DNA from: Betaproteobacteria bacterium
GTDB lineage: Bacteria; Pseudomonadota; Gammaproteobacteria; Burkholderiales; Eutrophovitaceae
Length of the DNA: 64,000 bases
Direction of reading: 5' to 3'
Assembly (NCBI GenBank): GCA_020354125.1
Contig: CP070643.1
Span: forward strand, 1,005,848-1,069,847
The position numbers and the translations under genes were made by a program. The notes beneath the pieces were generated by a model, which was not told the DNA's origin, made no database searches, and worked only from the letters and a program-made list of their open reading frames with translations. Positions 1 to 9,947 of this stretch are shown piece after piece. Positions within the stretch are counted from its first letter, which is position 1. Every line of letters starts with the position of its first letter.

Positions 1-134
1 ACACGTCTCCGCTGCGTTGTTCGGCTTGTCAATACGACCGGTATTGACTGCATCGGGTCTAATCGAAACGGCCGCCTTGCGGCCATCGTGTTCTGAACGT
101 AACGCATCGTGCGATCGATCATGAGATAGGTTCT
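1..134. mobile_element. End of a MITE-like repeat element (truncated by window edge)
   Basis: This stretch is an inverted copy of 44560-44680, with near-identity interrupted by an extra segment of about 15 bases near position 55-75. It contains a hairpin-forming palindrome at about 29-48 (GTCAATAC and GTATTGAC arms). It ends at 111-134 with a 24-bp terminal sequence that closes in ATGAGATAGGTTCT. The same terminus bounds both ends of the complete copy at 44560-45090. The rest of this copy lies left of the window. No coding sequence is evident. That it is a mobile element is inferred from the shared termini and inverted placement. Confidence 0.6.
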
Positions 135-393
135 AGGACCGGTTTGCGATCCGCGATCATTGGACTTACAGCTTCCGGCCCGATTGCCTGGCGGCTTTCA
201 GGTTCCGCCTGCCAAAAGCCATCGCGGGCATTTTTGGTGATGCTCAACATGGCCGTTCCATGCACCTGGCATTGTTTACGCTTTCGTTTCGGCAGCCTTC
301 ATGCTTCGCTGCGCTCGCGCGTGCTTTCGAAGTTGGTTTCCAAACCGGACAAGGTCAGTTTGCCTGGCGTGAACAAATGCAGGATAGGTTCTA
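135..393. other. Intergenic stretch without recognised gene
   Basis: No gene can be supported here. A 90-residue reading frame covering 144-416 has no family resemblance and looks like chance. A short copy of the repeat-terminus motif (GGATAGGTTCTAG) recurs at about 381-393, so part of this spacer may be further repeat debris. Confidence 0.4.
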
Positions 394-494
394 GAATAGG
401 CGCAGTTTTGGAATAGACGAAGTTCTTGAATAGACGCGGTTCGAAATAGACGCAGTCCTCGATTAGACGCAGTTTCAATTTAGATGCAGTTCCC
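394..494 (+). repeat. 17-bp imperfect tandem repeat, about six copies, before accA
   Basis: Six degenerate units with consensus near GAATAGACGCAGTTCTC follow one another at 394, 411, 428, 445, 461 and 478. The last ends 18 bases before the accA ATG. The units are A/T-rich compared with the surrounding genes. The repeat occupies the accA 5' untranslated region and could alter its promoter spacing or mRNA structure. Confidence 0.75.
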
Positions 495-512
495 AAGTAC
501 AAGTAGAAGCGA

Positions 513-1475
513 ATGAAAACGACATTTCTGGATTTCGAACAGCCGGTCGCTGAACTCGAGGCGAAGATCGAGCAACTTCGCTATGTTCAGGACGACTCTG
601 CGGTCGATATTTCAGAAGAGATTGCGCGCCTGCAAAAGAAAAGCGCGTCACTGACCAAGGACCTGTACGGCAAGTTGTCAGCGTGGCAGATCTCACAGGT
701 TGCGCGACACCCGCAGCGGCCGTACTCGCTCGACTACATCAACGAATTGTTCACCGACTTTGAAGAGTTGCACGGTGATCGCGCGTTTGCCGATGATCCC
801 TCGATTGTCGGCGGGCTGGCCCGGTTCGGAAGTGAGTCGATCATGGTCATTGGCCACCAGAAAGGTCGCGACACCAAAGAGAAGTTGCACCGTAACTTTG
901 GTATGCCCAAACCGGAAGGCTATCGCAAGGCGTTACGGCTGATGCGATTGGCTGAGCGCTTCTCAATACCGGTAATGACATTTGTTGACACACCGGGTGC
1001 GTACCCAGGTGTTGGTGCGGAAGAGCGTGGCCAGTCGGAAGCCATTGGTCGCAATCTTTTTGCGATGGCTGAACTGCGTGTGCCGATTATTGTCACCATC
1101 ATCGGCGAGGGCGGCTCTGGTGGTGCCCTGGCGATCGCAGTCGGTGACATTGTGCAGATGTTGCAGTATTCAATTTACTCGGTGATTTCTCCGGAAGGCT
1201 GCGCTTCGATTCTGTGGAAGAGCGCCGAAAAAGCCTCGCTGGCAGCCGAAGCGCTGGGAATTACTGCCAAGCGCCTCAAGACCCTGCGCCTCATCGATAA
1301 CGTCATAACCGAGCCATTGGGTGGCGCGCATCGCGACCATGAGGCAATGATGCAGATCATGAGGAAATCGTTGCAGGAGGCGTTGGCTTCCCTGAAGCGC
1401 ACGTCGATGGATGAATTGCTGGAAAAACGCTTCGAACGTATGCTCGGCTACGGAAAGTTCCGTGCCAACGATTAG
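513..1475 (+). CDS. accA: Acetyl-CoA carboxylase carboxyltransferase subunit alpha
   Basis: With AccD it forms the carboxyltransferase that moves CO2 from biotin to acetyl-CoA, giving malonyl-CoA for fatty acid synthesis in the cytoplasm. The 320-residue length is normal for the family. Visible hallmarks are the N-terminal coiled helix ([17 protein letters not shown]), [11 protein letters not shown], the glycine-rich [15 protein letters not shown] oxyanion region and [15 protein letters not shown]. The ATG at 513 gives the standard N-terminus. The gene is followed by a hairpin terminator. In many gammaproteobacteria accA follows dnaE; here the upstream DNA is repeat sequence, so that link is not visible. 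Confidence 0.97.
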   Translation: MKTTFLDFEQPVAELEAKIEQLRYVQDDSAVDISEEIARLQKKSASLTKDLYGKLSAWQISQVARHPQRPYSLDYINELFTDFEELHGDRAFADDPSIVGGLARFGSESIMVIGHQKGRDTKEKLHRNFGMPKPEGYRKALRLMRLAERFSIPVMTFVDTPGAYPGVGAEERGQSEAIGRNLFAMAELRVPIIVTIIGEGGSGGALAIAVGDIVQMLQYSIYSVISPEGCASILWKSAEKASLAAEALGITAKRLKTLRLIDNVITEPLGGAHRDHEAMMQIMRKSLQEALASLKRTSMDELLEKRFERMLGYGKFRAND

Positions 1476-1500
1476 AAACTGCTCTGAAGTCCGTCAAGTT

Positions 1501-1528
1501 GCCCCGCCCTGGCGGGGTATTTTGTTTA
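1501..1528 (+). terminator. Rho-independent terminator after accA
   Basis: The arms CCCCGC (1502-1507) and GCGGGG (1512-1517) enclose a CCTG loop and are followed by the T-rich run TATTTTGTTT. It starts about 25 bases after the accA stop. The T-run merges into the left end of the repeat element that begins at 1526. Confidence 0.75.
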
Positions 1529-1804
1529 ACAAGCTGTTGTAAAACTACTCCGCGACCTTGATCTGGACTTGCAGCCGTATTGATTCAAAACGCTGCTCGT
1601 CCGCCTTCGGCGGTCCGGCCCGGCAACATGGTTCCCGGGTGCTGCGACTGATTTTAAGAGAACCAGTGCGCGGCATGCCACGCCAATTCCGCTCTCGCCC
1701 TCATGTACTCCTTATGTACACTCCGGTTCCTGTGCACTGGTTCTATCGAAGCGAGTACGCGCCCGGCTGAAGGCCGCTCGCGACGTTTTTCAACAGCCTG
1801 TTAA
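1526..1804. mobile_element. 279-bp MITE-like element with terminal inverted repeats
   Basis: The element fills most of the accA-tilS gap. Its left end (1526-1545) and right end (1785-1804) are inverted copies of TTAACARGCTGTTGWAAAAC, matching at 18 of 20 positions, and CGCGA-like matches continue inward. A second inverted pair (AGAACCAGTGC near 1658, GCACTGGTTCT near 1734) and CCGCCTTCGGCGG suggest a highly folded interior. The 70-residue frame inside resembles nothing and is probably non-coding. It is too small to carry a transposase, so any movement would need one in trans. Confidence 0.6.
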
Positions 1805-1875
1805 GGGTCGTTAAATCTGTAGTTCCCTTAATTCTTCGGTGCCATTGAAGCTGTGGCGTCGTTACGTATTGCGTT

Positions 1876-3198
1876 ATGTCTGAGTTGATGTCAGCAGCAT
1901 GCGACGTGCTCGACGCCCACGGCGTCCGGCGCTGCAGCGTGTGTGTCGGGTTGAGTGGCGGTCTTGACTCAGTCGTGCTGCTGCAAGCAATGACGAGGCT
2001 GGCGAACAGTTTCGAGCTAGATGTCAGAGCCGTTCATGTCAATCACGGCTTGCAGCCAGTTGCTGCCGATTGGGCCCGGTTTTGCCACGACCTGTGTTCG
2101 AATCTCGGCGTGCCGCTGACGGTCGAAAAGGTCGTGGTTGCCCGCGACTCCGGGCTCGGTATCGAAGCGGCGGCGCGTGCTGAAAGATATGCAGTGTTTG
2201 CCAGAGTGAAGACGCAATTCCTGGCGTTGGCGCATCATCAGGATGATCAGGTCGAAACTTTTCTGCTGCAATTATTGCGCGGCGCCGGTGCCAAGGGGTT
2301 GAGCGCGATGCCAGTGGAACGATCAATAGGAGACGGCGGGCCGAGGCTGCTTCGGCCCTTACTGACACTGACTCGCTCAGAACTCGCTGACTTCGCTGCT
2401 GCCAATGGACTGGAGTGGATCGAGGATGCGTCGAACGCGGACCTGGAGTTGGACCGTAACTATCTTCGTCATAGCGTGCTGCCTGTGATCGAACGACGCT
2501 TTCCGGCGTATCGATCGACATTGTCGCGCGTCAGCCGTAATCTCGCTGAGGCGGCCGAACTGGCGGAGATTCTGGGGCAGCAGGATCTCGAACAGGCACG
2601 CGTCGGTGAAGCCTTGTTAGTTGACACCTTGAGGTCCTGGCCAGCGGCGCGTGCGCTCAATGCCCTGCGTAGCCTGGTCAGCGCGTTGGATTGTGCGGTG
2701 CCACACCGAGCCGTGTTGACCGAGGCTTTGCGTCAGGCATTCGAAGCGCGGCAGGATGCCCGGGTACAGGTCGATTTTGGCGAGTCCAGCCTGCGTCGTT
2801 ACCGGGGAGCGTTATTTGTCGTCAAGAACGTACCAGTGCCACTCGCCTGGCGGGCGGTCTGGACTGGCGAAAGCCAACTGGCTCTTCCGTCTGGTTTGGG
2901 TCAGCTGCGGTTTCGACGCAGCACCGGCAGCGGGTTGTCTGCCGCGGCGCTGCGAGGCAACAAGGTGAGCATTGCATTCCGTTCCGGGGGCGAGCGCATG
3001 GCATTGGCTGACAAGCGACCGCATCGTGAACTGAAAAAACACTACCAGGAGGCAGGTGTTGCGCCGTGGCTACGTGAGCGTACGCCGCTGGTTTACTGCG
3101 GGCGAGAGCTGGTGTTTGTGCCCGGATTGGGCGCTGCTGCAGAATTTCAGGCCCGTGACGATGAAGAGTCGTGGGAGATCGAATGGGCGCAGGCGTGA
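1876..3198 (+). CDS. tilS: tRNA(Ile)-lysidine synthetase
   Basis: TilS ligates lysine to C34 of the CAU-anticodon tRNA-Ile, changing its codon specificity from AUG to AUA; it is normally essential. The PP-loop ATP-binding motif SGGLDS is at residues 27-32, followed by AVHVNHGL and HHQDDQVETFLLQLLRG, typical of the N-type ATP pyrophosphatase fold. A substrate-binding middle domain follows. The C-terminal TilS domain includes RPHRELKKHYQEAGVAPWLR. The 440-residue length is usual. The neighbour accA agrees with the common accA-tilS pairing, although a repeat element now separates them. Confidence 0.95.
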   Translation: MSELMSAACDVLDAHGVRRCSVCVGLSGGLDSVVLLQAMTRLANSFELDVRAVHVNHGLQPVAADWARFCHDLCSNLGVPLTVEKVVVARDSGLGIEAAARAERYAVFARVKTQFLALAHHQDDQVETFLLQLLRGAGAKGLSAMPVERSIGDGGPRLLRPLLTLTRSELADFAAANGLEWIEDASNADLELDRNYLRHSVLPVIERRFPAYRSTLSRVSRNLAEAAELAEILGQQDLEQARVGEALLVDTLRSWPAARALNALRSLVSALDCAVPHRAVLTEALRQAFEARQDARVQVDFGESSLRRYRGALFVVKNVPVPLAWRAVWTGESQLALPSGLGQLRFRRSTGSGLSAAALRGNKVSIAFRSGGERMALADKRPHRELKKHYQEAGVAPWLRERTPLVYCGRELVFVPGLGAAAEFQARDDEESWEIEWAQA

Positions 3199-3240
3199 GC
3201 CTCGCCGCATCGGCTGCAACCGCAGATGTCGCTGCCTAAT

Positions 3241-3263
3241 GGCCTCCACCAGAGGCCGTTTGT
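3241..3263 (+). terminator. Possible terminator after tilS
   Basis: The 6-bp arms GGCCTC and GAGGCC enclose a 5-base loop and are followed by GTTTGT. The T-run is short, so termination would be weak. Confidence 0.35.
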
Positions 3264-3304
3264 CGGGCTCTTGTGATGGTTTGTGCGGCGCTGCAACGAA
3301 TCTT

Positions 3305-3333
3305 TTCTGTGCCTGACGGAAAAATGCTATCCT
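3305..3333 (+). promoter_or_regulatory. Candidate sigma-70 promoter for ndk
   Basis: An extended -10 (TGC-TATCCT, hexamer at 3328-3333) lies 17 bases after a poor -35 (TTCTGT, 3305-3310), about 40 bases before the ndk start. The match is modest and inferred by eye. Confidence 0.35.
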
Positions 3334-3373
3334 TCTGAAATTTTTAAGAAACCCCACGAAAAATGGAGAAATG

Positions 3374-3799
3374 ATGGCTGTTGAACGCACCTTGTCGATC
3401 ATCAAACCCGACGCCGTGGCAAAGAACGTCATCGGGCAGATCCTGTCGCGCTTCGAGGCGGCCGGTTTGAGGATCGTTGCTATGAAGATGGCGCTGCTCT
3501 CGGAGGCGGAGGCCGCTGGCTTCTATGCCGTGCACAAGGACCGGCCTTTTTTCAAGGACCTAATCAAGTTTATGACCTCAGGCCCGGTGTCGATACAAGT
3601 CCTCGAGGGCGAGAACGCGATACAGAAGAATCGTGAACTGATGGGAGCGACGAACCCACAAGAGGCGGACAAGGGAACCATTCGGGCTGATTTCGCCGAG
3701 AGCATCGACGCCAACGCGGTACACGGTTCCGACTCGCCGGAGACGGCGGCCGTTGAAGTTGCCTATTTCTTTCCGACTATGAACGTTTACTCGCGCTGA
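3374..3799 (+). CDS. ndk: Nucleoside diphosphate kinase
   Basis: Ndk transfers the gamma phosphate from ATP to nucleoside diphosphates through a phosphohistidine. The protein begins [15 protein letters not shown], and the catalytic His117 sits in [10 protein letters not shown]. The 141-residue length is standard. There are two adjacent ATGs (3371 and 3374); the second is preferred because GGAG at 3365-3368 is then 5 bases away instead of 2. Its TGA overlaps the ATG of rlmN, so the two are probably translationally coupled. This is the first gene of the ndk-to-der block. Confidence 0.97.
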   Translation: MAVERTLSIIKPDAVAKNVIGQILSRFEAAGLRIVAMKMALLSEAEAAGFYAVHKDRPFFKDLIKFMTSGPVSIQVLEGENAIQKNRELMGATNPQEADKGTIRADFAESIDANAVHGSDSPETAAVEVAYFFPTMNVYSR

Positions 3800-4974
3800 T
3801 GAAAACAAACCTGCTGGACCTGGACGCGCGCGCACTGACCGAGTTCTTTGCAGGGATCGGTGAGAAGCCCTATCGCGCGCGACAGGTCCTGCGCTGGCTG
3901 CACCAGGTAGGGCAGACCGATTTCTCGCAAATGACGGATTTGTCGAAAGCGCTGCGTGAAAAACTATCCACACGTGCAGTGGTCGAGGTTCCGCACTGTG
4001 TTTCGGCGCCGCAGGCCACTGATGGTACACGTAAATGGTTGCTCTCTGTCGGTGCGGGTAATGCCATCGAGACAGTGTTCATACCAGAGCAAACTCGAGG
4101 AACGTTGTGCATTTCCTCACAGGCCGGTTGCGCTCTGGAATGTGCTTTCTGTGCAACCGGGCGGCAGGGTTTCAACCGCAACCTGTCCACCGCGGAGATT
4201 GTTGGCCAGTTGTGGTGGGCTGTACGCGTGCTCGGTAGCGAACCACGGAACGCGCGACTTGGCGAGGAAGGCAATACACGGCCAGTCAGTAACGTCGTCA
4301 TGATGGGAATGGGCGAGCCGCTCGCCAATTTCGCCAACGTCGTTCGTGCCATGCGCATTATGCTTGATGATCACGCCTATGGCCTGTCGCGGCGCCGGGT
4401 GACGCTGTCAACGTCGGGGATTGTGCCGGCGATCGATCGTTTGCGTGAAGAATGCCCGGTTGCATTGGCGGTGTCGTTGCATGCGCCCAACGACGCGCTG
4501 CGCGACGAACTGGTGCCGATAAACAGAAAGTACCCGTTGCGCGAGTTACTGGCAGCGTGCCGACGCTATGTTGATGCTTCGCTCGGTGATGAAATCTCCG
4601 ATGCCAAATGGCAGCGCAAAGGAGCACCGCGCGACTTTGTAACTTTCGAATACATCATGCTTGATGGCGTTAATGACAGCGCGCAACAGGCGCGCGAATT
4701 GGTGGCGCTGACACGTGATGTGCCGTGCAAATTCAACCTTATCCCGTTCAACGCGTTTCCAGATTCAGGATTTGCACGTTCACCCGAATCGCGGGTACGC
4801 GCGTTTCAGGAAATTCTTGTGAATGCCGGTCTGGTCACAACGGTGCGCAAAACGCGCGGCGACGATATCTCCGGCGCCTGTGGACAGTTGGCCGGACGGG
4901 TACGTGATCGGCGCACGCGCCGGGCCGGTGAGTCGGCGATGCGGGTACGATCGGTGGCGGGGGAACGTCTATGA
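3799..4974 (+). CDS. rlmN: Dual-specificity 23S rRNA A2503 / tRNA A37 C2-methyltransferase
   Basis: This radical-SAM enzyme methylates C2 of A2503 in 23S rRNA and of A37 in some tRNAs. The cluster-binding CxxxCxxC is at C111, C115 and C118 (CALECAFC), and GMGEPLANF, the SAM-binding region, follows. The C-terminal methyl-carrier cysteine region appears as [13 protein letters not shown]. The tail after this ([15 protein letters not shown]) is not conserved. The gene overlaps ndk upstream and pilW downstream (ATGA at 4971). The 391-residue length is normal. Confidence 0.96.
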   Translation: MKTNLLDLDARALTEFFAGIGEKPYRARQVLRWLHQVGQTDFSQMTDLSKALREKLSTRAVVEVPHCVSAPQATDGTRKWLLSVGAGNAIETVFIPEQTRGTLCISSQAGCALECAFCATGRQGFNRNLSTAEIVGQLWWAVRVLGSEPRNARLGEEGNTRPVSNVVMMGMGEPLANFANVVRAMRIMLDDHAYGLSRRRVTLSTSGIVPAIDRLREECPVALAVSLHAPNDALRDELVPINRKYPLRELLAACRRYVDASLGDEISDAKWQRKGAPRDFVTFEYIMLDGVNDSAQQARELVALTRDVPCKFNLIPFNAFPDSGFARSPESRVRAFQEILVNAGLVTTVRKTRGDDISGACGQLAGRVRDRRTRRAGESAMRVRSVAGERL

Positions 4975-5732
4975 ATCGCTGGTTGGTGGTTGTGGCTTGT
5001 TCGTATTTGTTGGCGGCATGCACGCAAACACCGCAGACTACAGCCCCTGACGACGGCGAATCGCCCGAACGCAACCGGGCGAGGGTGCATACCGAACTTG
5101 CCACCGCCTACTACGGCGCGGGGCAGTACGACGTCGCGCTCGAAGAAGTGCAAATTGCGTTAGAGGCGGACAGCAAGTACCTGCCGGCGGTGAATCAGTT
5201 GGGACTGATTCATCTGGCACTTGGTCAGACTGAGGACGCCGAGCGCGAATTGAAGCGGGCGATGCGACTCGATCCCGATAATCCGTCGATCAACAATAAT
5301 TACGGCATGCTGCTGTGTTCCCAGGGTGATACCGCCGAGGCCATGCGCTATTTCGAGAGGGCGCTCAGTGACCCTCTTTACCGCACTCCCGAGTTGGCCT
5401 ACGTCAACGCCGGCGTCTGTCTGAAGAACCAGGGCGAATACGAGCGGGCGGAACAGTTTCTGCGGCGTGCACTTGCGGTCGCTCCGGACCAACCCAAGGC
5501 GCTTTATGAGATCGCGGACCTGGAATTCCGCAACGGTGAGATTGAGAGCGCGCAGTATTTCATTACCCGCCATCTGCGGGTCGTTGTGCCTGGTCCTGAT
5601 GCGCTGTGGCTTGCTGCCAGAATCGAGAAGCGTATGGGAAACAATGTCGCTCTCGAGTCTTACGGTGCACAACTGAACCGGCGTTTTCCCGATTCCGAGC
5701 AAACGCGTTCGTTTAACCGTGGGTTGTTTTAG
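4971..5732 (+). CDS. pilW: Type IV pilus biogenesis TPR lipoprotein PilW/PilF
   Basis: An N-terminal lipoprotein signal ends in LLAAC (lipobox cysteine at about residue 17). Several tetratricopeptide repeats follow from about residue 40 to 200 (for example [20 protein letters not shown]). The family, called PilF in Pseudomonas and PilW elsewhere, is the outer-membrane pilotin needed for PilQ secretin assembly. Position between rlmN and rodZ is the conserved gammaproteobacterial one. It overlaps both neighbours, which suggests one transcript. No other pilus gene is in the window, so the pilus role rests on family and position. Confidence 0.88.
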   Translation: MNRWLVVVACSYLLAACTQTPQTTAPDDGESPERNRARVHTELATAYYGAGQYDVALEEVQIALEADSKYLPAVNQLGLIHLALGQTEDAERELKRAMRLDPDNPSINNNYGMLLCSQGDTAEAMRYFERALSDPLYRTPELAYVNAGVCLKNQGEYERAEQFLRRALAVAPDQPKALYEIADLEFRNGEIESAQYFITRHLRVVVPGPDALWLAARIEKRMGNNVALESYGAQLNRRFPDSEQTRSFNRGLF

Positions 5733-6592
5733 TGAGTGAGTTGAGCGAAGAAAACAGCACTCCGAGCGACTCGCCTGGCGCGATCCTCCATGCCGAGCGG
5801 CGCCGACAGAAGTTCAGCGTCGGTGACGTGTCGCGCCATCTCAAGTTGTCGGTTCGCCAGGTCGAAGCGCTCGAACGCGACGAATACCAGATGTTTGGTG
5901 GTCCGGTATTCGTACACGGCTTTTTGCGCAACTACGCCAAGCTGCTGGGGGTCGACGCCACTTCGCTGATTGCATCGGCTGACCAAAGGCTGGCGACGCG
6001 CGGCGAGACAATCGCGGCAGAACAAGATTCTGGCCACGAGGAAGCTGGCCAGCAGCCAGCCGGCGACGACGGTCAGAAGAGCGTGGTTCCGCTGTTTATC
6101 GCCGCTGCCATCCTGATTGCCGGGATCGCTGGCTGGGTACTTAGCCGTGATGAGGAACCGGCGCCTGAGGAGGATGAGGCGAGTATGGTTGCGCAGCAAG
6201 AGTCCGCAGGCGCGACGGCGTCATCAGGTGATGCGCCGATGACTGAACCCGGCGCAGAAATCAGCGCTGAAGTGCCGCAGCCCGAGCCGGCGGCCTCTGG
6301 CGCAGTTCCGTCGACAACCGGCGCGTCGCCCACACCTGTGGTGAAGGAGGGCCCGCGCTCAGTACTACGGTTCGACTTCTTTGACGAATCCTGGGTCGAG
6401 GTCACCGACCGTTACGGTGAGATCATTTACTCGGATCTCAATCCGCCGGGCGTGTCGCAAAGAATCAGCGGACATCCGCCATTGACTATCGTCATTGGGA
6501 ACGCTGCGGGTACGGTTCTGACGTATAACGACGAGGCGATCGATCTGGCACCGTATACGCGGGTGGATGTCGCACGGCTCACCCTGGAGTAG
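5732..6592 (+). CDS. rodZ: Cytoskeleton protein RodZ (HTH, single TM, DUF4115)
   Basis: RodZ links MreB filaments to the cell-wall elongation machinery at the inner membrane. An N-terminal helix-turn-helix (about residues 15-85, [19 protein letters not shown]) is followed by an acidic linker and one membrane helix ([19 protein letters not shown], near residue 115). A low-complexity Ala/Pro/Glu segment and the C-terminal DUF4115 domain ([14 protein letters not shown]) follow. The start is GTG, sharing its G with the pilW TAG stop. The pilW-rodZ-ispG order is conserved. Confidence 0.93.
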   Translation: MSELSEENSTPSDSPGAILHAERRRQKFSVGDVSRHLKLSVRQVEALERDEYQMFGGPVFVHGFLRNYAKLLGVDATSLIASADQRLATRGETIAAEQDSGHEEAGQQPAGDDGQKSVVPLFIAAAILIAGIAGWVLSRDEEPAPEEDEASMVAQQESAGATASSGDAPMTEPGAEISAEVPQPEPAASGAVPSTTGASPTPVVKEGPRSVLRFDFFDESWVEVTDRYGEIIYSDLNPPGVSQRISGHPPLTIVIGNAAGTVLTYNDEAIDLAPYTRVDVARLTLE

Positions 6593-6603
6593 CGAGCGCA
6601 ACT

Positions 6604-7875
6604 ATGGCGACGCAGGCTTCAGCTCGGCGTAATACGACAGCGGTTCGTGTCGGCAACGTGGTCATCGGCGGCACCGAGCCTATCGTCGTGCAATCGATGA
6701 CGAATACCGATACGGCCGATATCAAGGCCACGTTGGCACAGGTCGTGGAGTTGTTTGCCGCCGGCTCCGAGATCGTCCGTGTCACGGTGAACACCCCTGA
6801 GGCGGCCGCGGCAGTTGCCCCGCTGCGCGAGAAACTGGATCAAATGGGGATCGAAGGACCGTTGGTAGGGGACTTCCATTTCAACGGTCATCGCCTGTTA
6901 TCGCAGTTTCCTGATTGCGCGCAGGCGTTGGACAAATACCGTATCAACCCGGGCAATGTCGGCAAGGGTTCGAAGCGTGACGAGCAGTTTGCCACCATGA
7001 TCGAAGCGGCCTGCCGCTACCAAAAGCCGGTGCGCATTGGCGTCAACTGGGGCAGCCTCGATCAGCAACTGCTGGCGCGCATGATGGACGAGAACGCGGC
7101 GCGCGCCGAAGCGTGGGATGCCGAAGAGGTAATGCGCGAAGCGCTGGTGACCTCAGCGCTTGACAGTGCGCGACAGGCAGTGGAGTTGGGATTGCCTCGC
7201 GATCGTATCGTTCTGTCCTGCAAAGTCAGTGACGTGCAGGATCTGATCGAGGTGTATCGCAGGCTGGCACAACGTTGCGACTTTCCTCTGCACGTGGGAC
7301 TGACGGAAGCGGGCATGGGCAGCAAGGGCATTGTTGCCTCGACCGCTGCGCTGGCGGTGATCTTGCAGGAGGGCATCGGCGATACCATTCGCGTATCCCT
7401 CACGCCGGAGCCGGGAGGAGATCGTACTCGTGAAGTGACGGTGGCGCAGGAAATCTTGCAGACCATGGGCCTGCGGTCGTTTGCGCCGCTGGTGATCGCC
7501 TGCCCGGGTTGTGGCAGAACGTCGAGTACCTATTTTCAGGAGTTGGCCGGTAGCATTCAAGCTTATCTGCGCGGCCAGATGCAACAGTGGCGTGATCGTT
7601 ATCCCGGTGTTGAAGACATGCGCGTCGCGGTAATGGGTTGCGTTGTAAACGGACCAGGCGAGAGCCGCCACGCGGATATTGGTATCAGCCTGCCGGGCTC
7701 CGGCGAGCGGCCTGTTGCGCCGGTATACATCGATGGTGAAAAAGCCGTAACGCTCAAGGGTGAACGCATCGCCGAGGAGTTCCAGGCGATTGTCGAGCAG
7801 TACGTGGAACGACGCTTCGGCAGTGCCGGAGAGCAGGCGGGCGCGAGTGACCACGTATCCGAAATACCTGGTTGA
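6604..7875 (+). CDS. ispG: 4-hydroxy-3-methylbut-2-en-1-yl diphosphate synthase
   Basis: IspG performs the penultimate step of the MEP isoprenoid pathway, reductively opening ME-cPP to HMBPP with a [4Fe-4S] cluster. The N-terminal TIM-barrel shows [12 protein letters not shown]. The cluster cysteines are in CPGCGR and [12 protein letters not shown] near the C-terminus. The length of 423 is slightly above E. coli (372), as is common outside enterics. The flavodoxin or ferredoxin partner is not identified here. The pathway continues in this window with dxr and uppS. Confidence 0.96.
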   Translation: MATQASARRNTTAVRVGNVVIGGTEPIVVQSMTNTDTADIKATLAQVVELFAAGSEIVRVTVNTPEAAAAVAPLREKLDQMGIEGPLVGDFHFNGHRLLSQFPDCAQALDKYRINPGNVGKGSKRDEQFATMIEAACRYQKPVRIGVNWGSLDQQLLARMMDENAARAEAWDAEEVMREALVTSALDSARQAVELGLPRDRIVLSCKVSDVQDLIEVYRRLAQRCDFPLHVGLTEAGMGSKGIVASTAALAVILQEGIGDTIRVSLTPEPGGDRTREVTVAQEILQTMGLRSFAPLVIACPGCGRTSSTYFQELAGSIQAYLRGQMQQWRDRYPGVEDMRVAVMGCVVNGPGESRHADIGISLPGSGERPVAPVYIDGEKAVTLKGERIAEEFQAIVEQYVERRFGSAGEQAGASDHVSEIPG

Positions 7876-7886
7876 CAGCGGCGATT

Positions 7887-7925
7887 GCCGAATTAATTAG
7901 CCGAATTAATCAGCCGAACTAATCA
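7887..7925 (+). repeat. 13-bp tandem repeat, three copies, before hisS
   Basis: Three head-to-tail units of GCCGAAYTAATYA start at 7887, 7900 and 7913, differing at two positions. They occupy the ispG-hisS gap and end 17 bases before the hisS ATG. No hairpin is obvious. Confidence 0.8.
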
Positions 7926-7942
7926 AATAACCTGAAGACAGC

Positions 7943-9208
7943 ATGCAACCGATCCAGGCAGTCCGCGGAATGAATGACGTCTTGCCGGACCAGACTCCGG
8001 TATGGGAGTTCTTCGAGCAGACGGTCAGAGATTGGCTCAGTGACTACGGTTACCGGAACATGCGTATGCCGGTGCTGGAAAAGACTGATCTGTTCGTGCG
8101 CTCGATTGGTGAGGTGACAGACATTGTCGAGAAGGAGATGTACACCTTCATCGATCAGCTCAATGGAGAAAGTCTGACCTTGCGCCCGGAAGGCACGGCA
8201 TCGTGCGTACGCGCGGCCATCCAGCACAACCTTCTGTATAACGGACCGTGTCGAGTTTCTTACTCGGGGCCCATGTTCAGACACGAGCGGCCACAGAAAG
8301 GCAGATTCCGGCAGTTTCACCAGGTCGGGGTCGAAGCACTTGGATTTCGCGGACCGGATATCGATGCGGAACACATGATCATGGGTGCGCGCTTGTGGCA
8401 GCGCCTTGGGCTAAGTGACATTACGCTTGAGATCAACACGCTTGGCAGCGACGAGAGCCGGGCGCGATACCGCGCACGCCTGGTCGCCTACCTCGAATCA
8501 CGCAGTGACGAACTCGACGACGATTCGCGTCGCCGCTTGCACACCAATCCGCTGCGCGTGCTGGACAGCAAGAACCCGGCGATGCAAGACGTTGTCAGAG
8601 AGGCGCCACGGCTGGCCGATGACCTTGATGCGGAGTCGTTGGAAGCGTTCGAGCATTTGCAGTCGTTATTGAGCGCGGCCGATGTCCAGTTCGAGATCAA
8701 CCCGCGGCTGGTGCGCGGCCTCGACTATTACAATGACGCTGTCTATGAATGGATCACCACCAGATTGGGAGCACAGGGCACGGTGTGCGCAGGTGGCCGT
8801 TATGACGGATTGTTCGAGCAAATTGGCGGTAAGCCCGCCACCGCCTGTGGTTTTGCGATGGGCCTTGAGCGTTTGCTGGCACTGATGGCCGATTCAGGCC
8901 AGGCGCCTTCATTACCGGTGCCCGACGTATATGTAGTGCACGCCGGGGAGGCAGCCAGTCGCTTTGCCTGGAAAGTAGCGGAGATGTTTCGCGATGCGCG
9001 GCTGGCAACCATCCTGCACTGCGGTGGGGGCAGCTTCAAGTCGCAGATGAAGCGCGCCGACGGCAGCGGGGCGCGGTTCGCGGCAATCATCGGAGATGAT
9101 GAAGCGCAGGGCGAACTCGTGTCGATCAAACCGTTGCGGGTCACAGGCGAGCAGCGCAAGCTTACCGTTGAGCAGGCCACAGAGATGATTCGAAAGCCCT
9201 GCCAGTAA
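7943..9208 (+). CDS. hisS: Histidyl-tRNA synthetase
   Basis: This class II aminoacyl-tRNA synthetase charges tRNA-His. Motif 1 to 3 landmarks are visible: [12 protein letters not shown] at the start, the motif 2 loop [16 protein letters not shown], the histidine A region [12 protein letters not shown] and GRYDGL, and motif 3 [11 protein letters not shown]-terminal anticodon-binding domain follows (VYVVHAGE onward). The 421-residue length is normal. It is followed by yfgM and bamB in the standard order. Confidence 0.97.
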   Translation: MQPIQAVRGMNDVLPDQTPVWEFFEQTVRDWLSDYGYRNMRMPVLEKTDLFVRSIGEVTDIVEKEMYTFIDQLNGESLTLRPEGTASCVRAAIQHNLLYNGPCRVSYSGPMFRHERPQKGRFRQFHQVGVEALGFRGPDIDAEHMIMGARLWQRLGLSDITLEINTLGSDESRARYRARLVAYLESRSDELDDDSRRRLHTNPLRVLDSKNPAMQDVVREAPRLADDLDAESLEAFEHLQSLLSAADVQFEINPRLVRGLDYYNDAVYEWITTRLGAQGTVCAGGRYDGLFEQIGGKPATACGFAMGLERLLALMADSGQAPSLPVPDVYVVHAGEAASRFAWKVAEMFRDARLATILHCGGGSFKSQMKRADGSGARFAAIIGDDEAQGELVSIKPLRVTGEQRKLTVEQATEMIRKPCQ

Positions 9209-9253
9209 CAGGCAGAACAACAAAACCGGGATATGGATATGGAAAGTTAACTG

Positions 9254-9889
9254 ATGGCGACCTACGACTTGGAAGAGCAGGAACAAATAGATGCCCTTAA
9301 ACATTTCTGGCGTGATTACGGACGCCTAATAATCGCAGCGGTCGTGGCGTTTATTGTCGGTGTTGGTGGCACGCAGGGCTGGAAACACTACAAGCGCACG
9401 CAGGCCGAGCAGGCCTCCCTGGAGTTCGTCAAGCTGGAAGAGGCGGTTGGCAAGGGTGATGTTAACGAGATTCGCAATGTTGCCCAGGACATCATTACCG
9501 AGTACGCAAGTACGGCGTACGCTCAGATGGCGGCGTTGGTGGTAGCCCAGACGGAACGCGAAGCCGGCGACCTCGACGCTGCGGCGCAGCGGCTTGAATG
9601 GGTGGTCGACACTGCGCGGACTGAGGAAGTCCAATTGCTGGCCAGGCTGCGCCTCGCGGCAGTGTTGCTCGACCAGGACGAGTACGACGCGGCGTTGCAG
9701 TTACTGGATCATGACGTCACCGAGGCGTTCGTCGGCGCATACGCGGATCTACGCGGCGATGTGCTGGTCGCCCAGGGCAAGGCCGCCGAGGCGCGCGCGC
9801 AGTACGAGCAGGCCTTGGAACAGTCGAGAGAGAACAGTGCCTGGCGCGATGTGGTGCAACTCAAGCTCGACGCACTGAGCAGTGAGTAA
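9254..9889 (+). CDS. yfgM: YfgM family SecYEG-associated TPR protein
   Basis: The short cytoplasmic N-terminus (MATYDLEEQEQIDALKHFW) is followed by one membrane helix (LIIAAVVAFIVGVGGTQGW, about residues 23-41) and a periplasmic helical TPR domain. This is the YfgM/DUF2133 architecture. In E. coli YfgM associates with SecYEG and PpiD and helps periplasmic chaperone networks. Length 211 is typical. Its stop codon lies in the first unit of the 18-bp tandem repeat that precedes bamB. Confidence 0.9.
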   Translation: MATYDLEEQEQIDALKHFWRDYGRLIIAAVVAFIVGVGGTQGWKHYKRTQAEQASLEFVKLEEAVGKGDVNEIRNVAQDIITEYASTAYAQMAALVVAQTEREAGDLDAAAQRLEWVVDTARTEEVQLLARLRLAAVLLDQDEYDAALQLLDHDVTEAFVGAYADLRGDVLVAQGKAAEARAQYEQALEQSRENSAWRDVVQLKLDALSSE

Positions 9890-9945
9890 TACCTGCGCAG
9901 TGAGTAATACCTGCGCAGTGCTTAATGCCTGCGCAGTGAGTAATG
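9881..9945 (+). repeat. 18-bp tandem repeat across the yfgM stop and bamB start region
   Basis: Units AGTGAGTAATACCTGCGC start at 9881 and 9899 (identical). A third at 9917 has changes, and a partial fourth starts at 9935. The first unit contains the last two codons and stop of yfgM, so the stop codon itself has been duplicated. Because 18 is a multiple of three, the repeats stay open in the bamB frame and offer several GTG codons (9882, 9900 and 9936). Confidence 0.85.
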
Positions 9946-9947
9946 TT

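Noticed and set aside
1558-1770. 70-residue frame in the accA-tilS gap
   Set aside because: It lies between terminal inverted repeats of a MITE-like element, has no start-site signal and no similarity I recognise.
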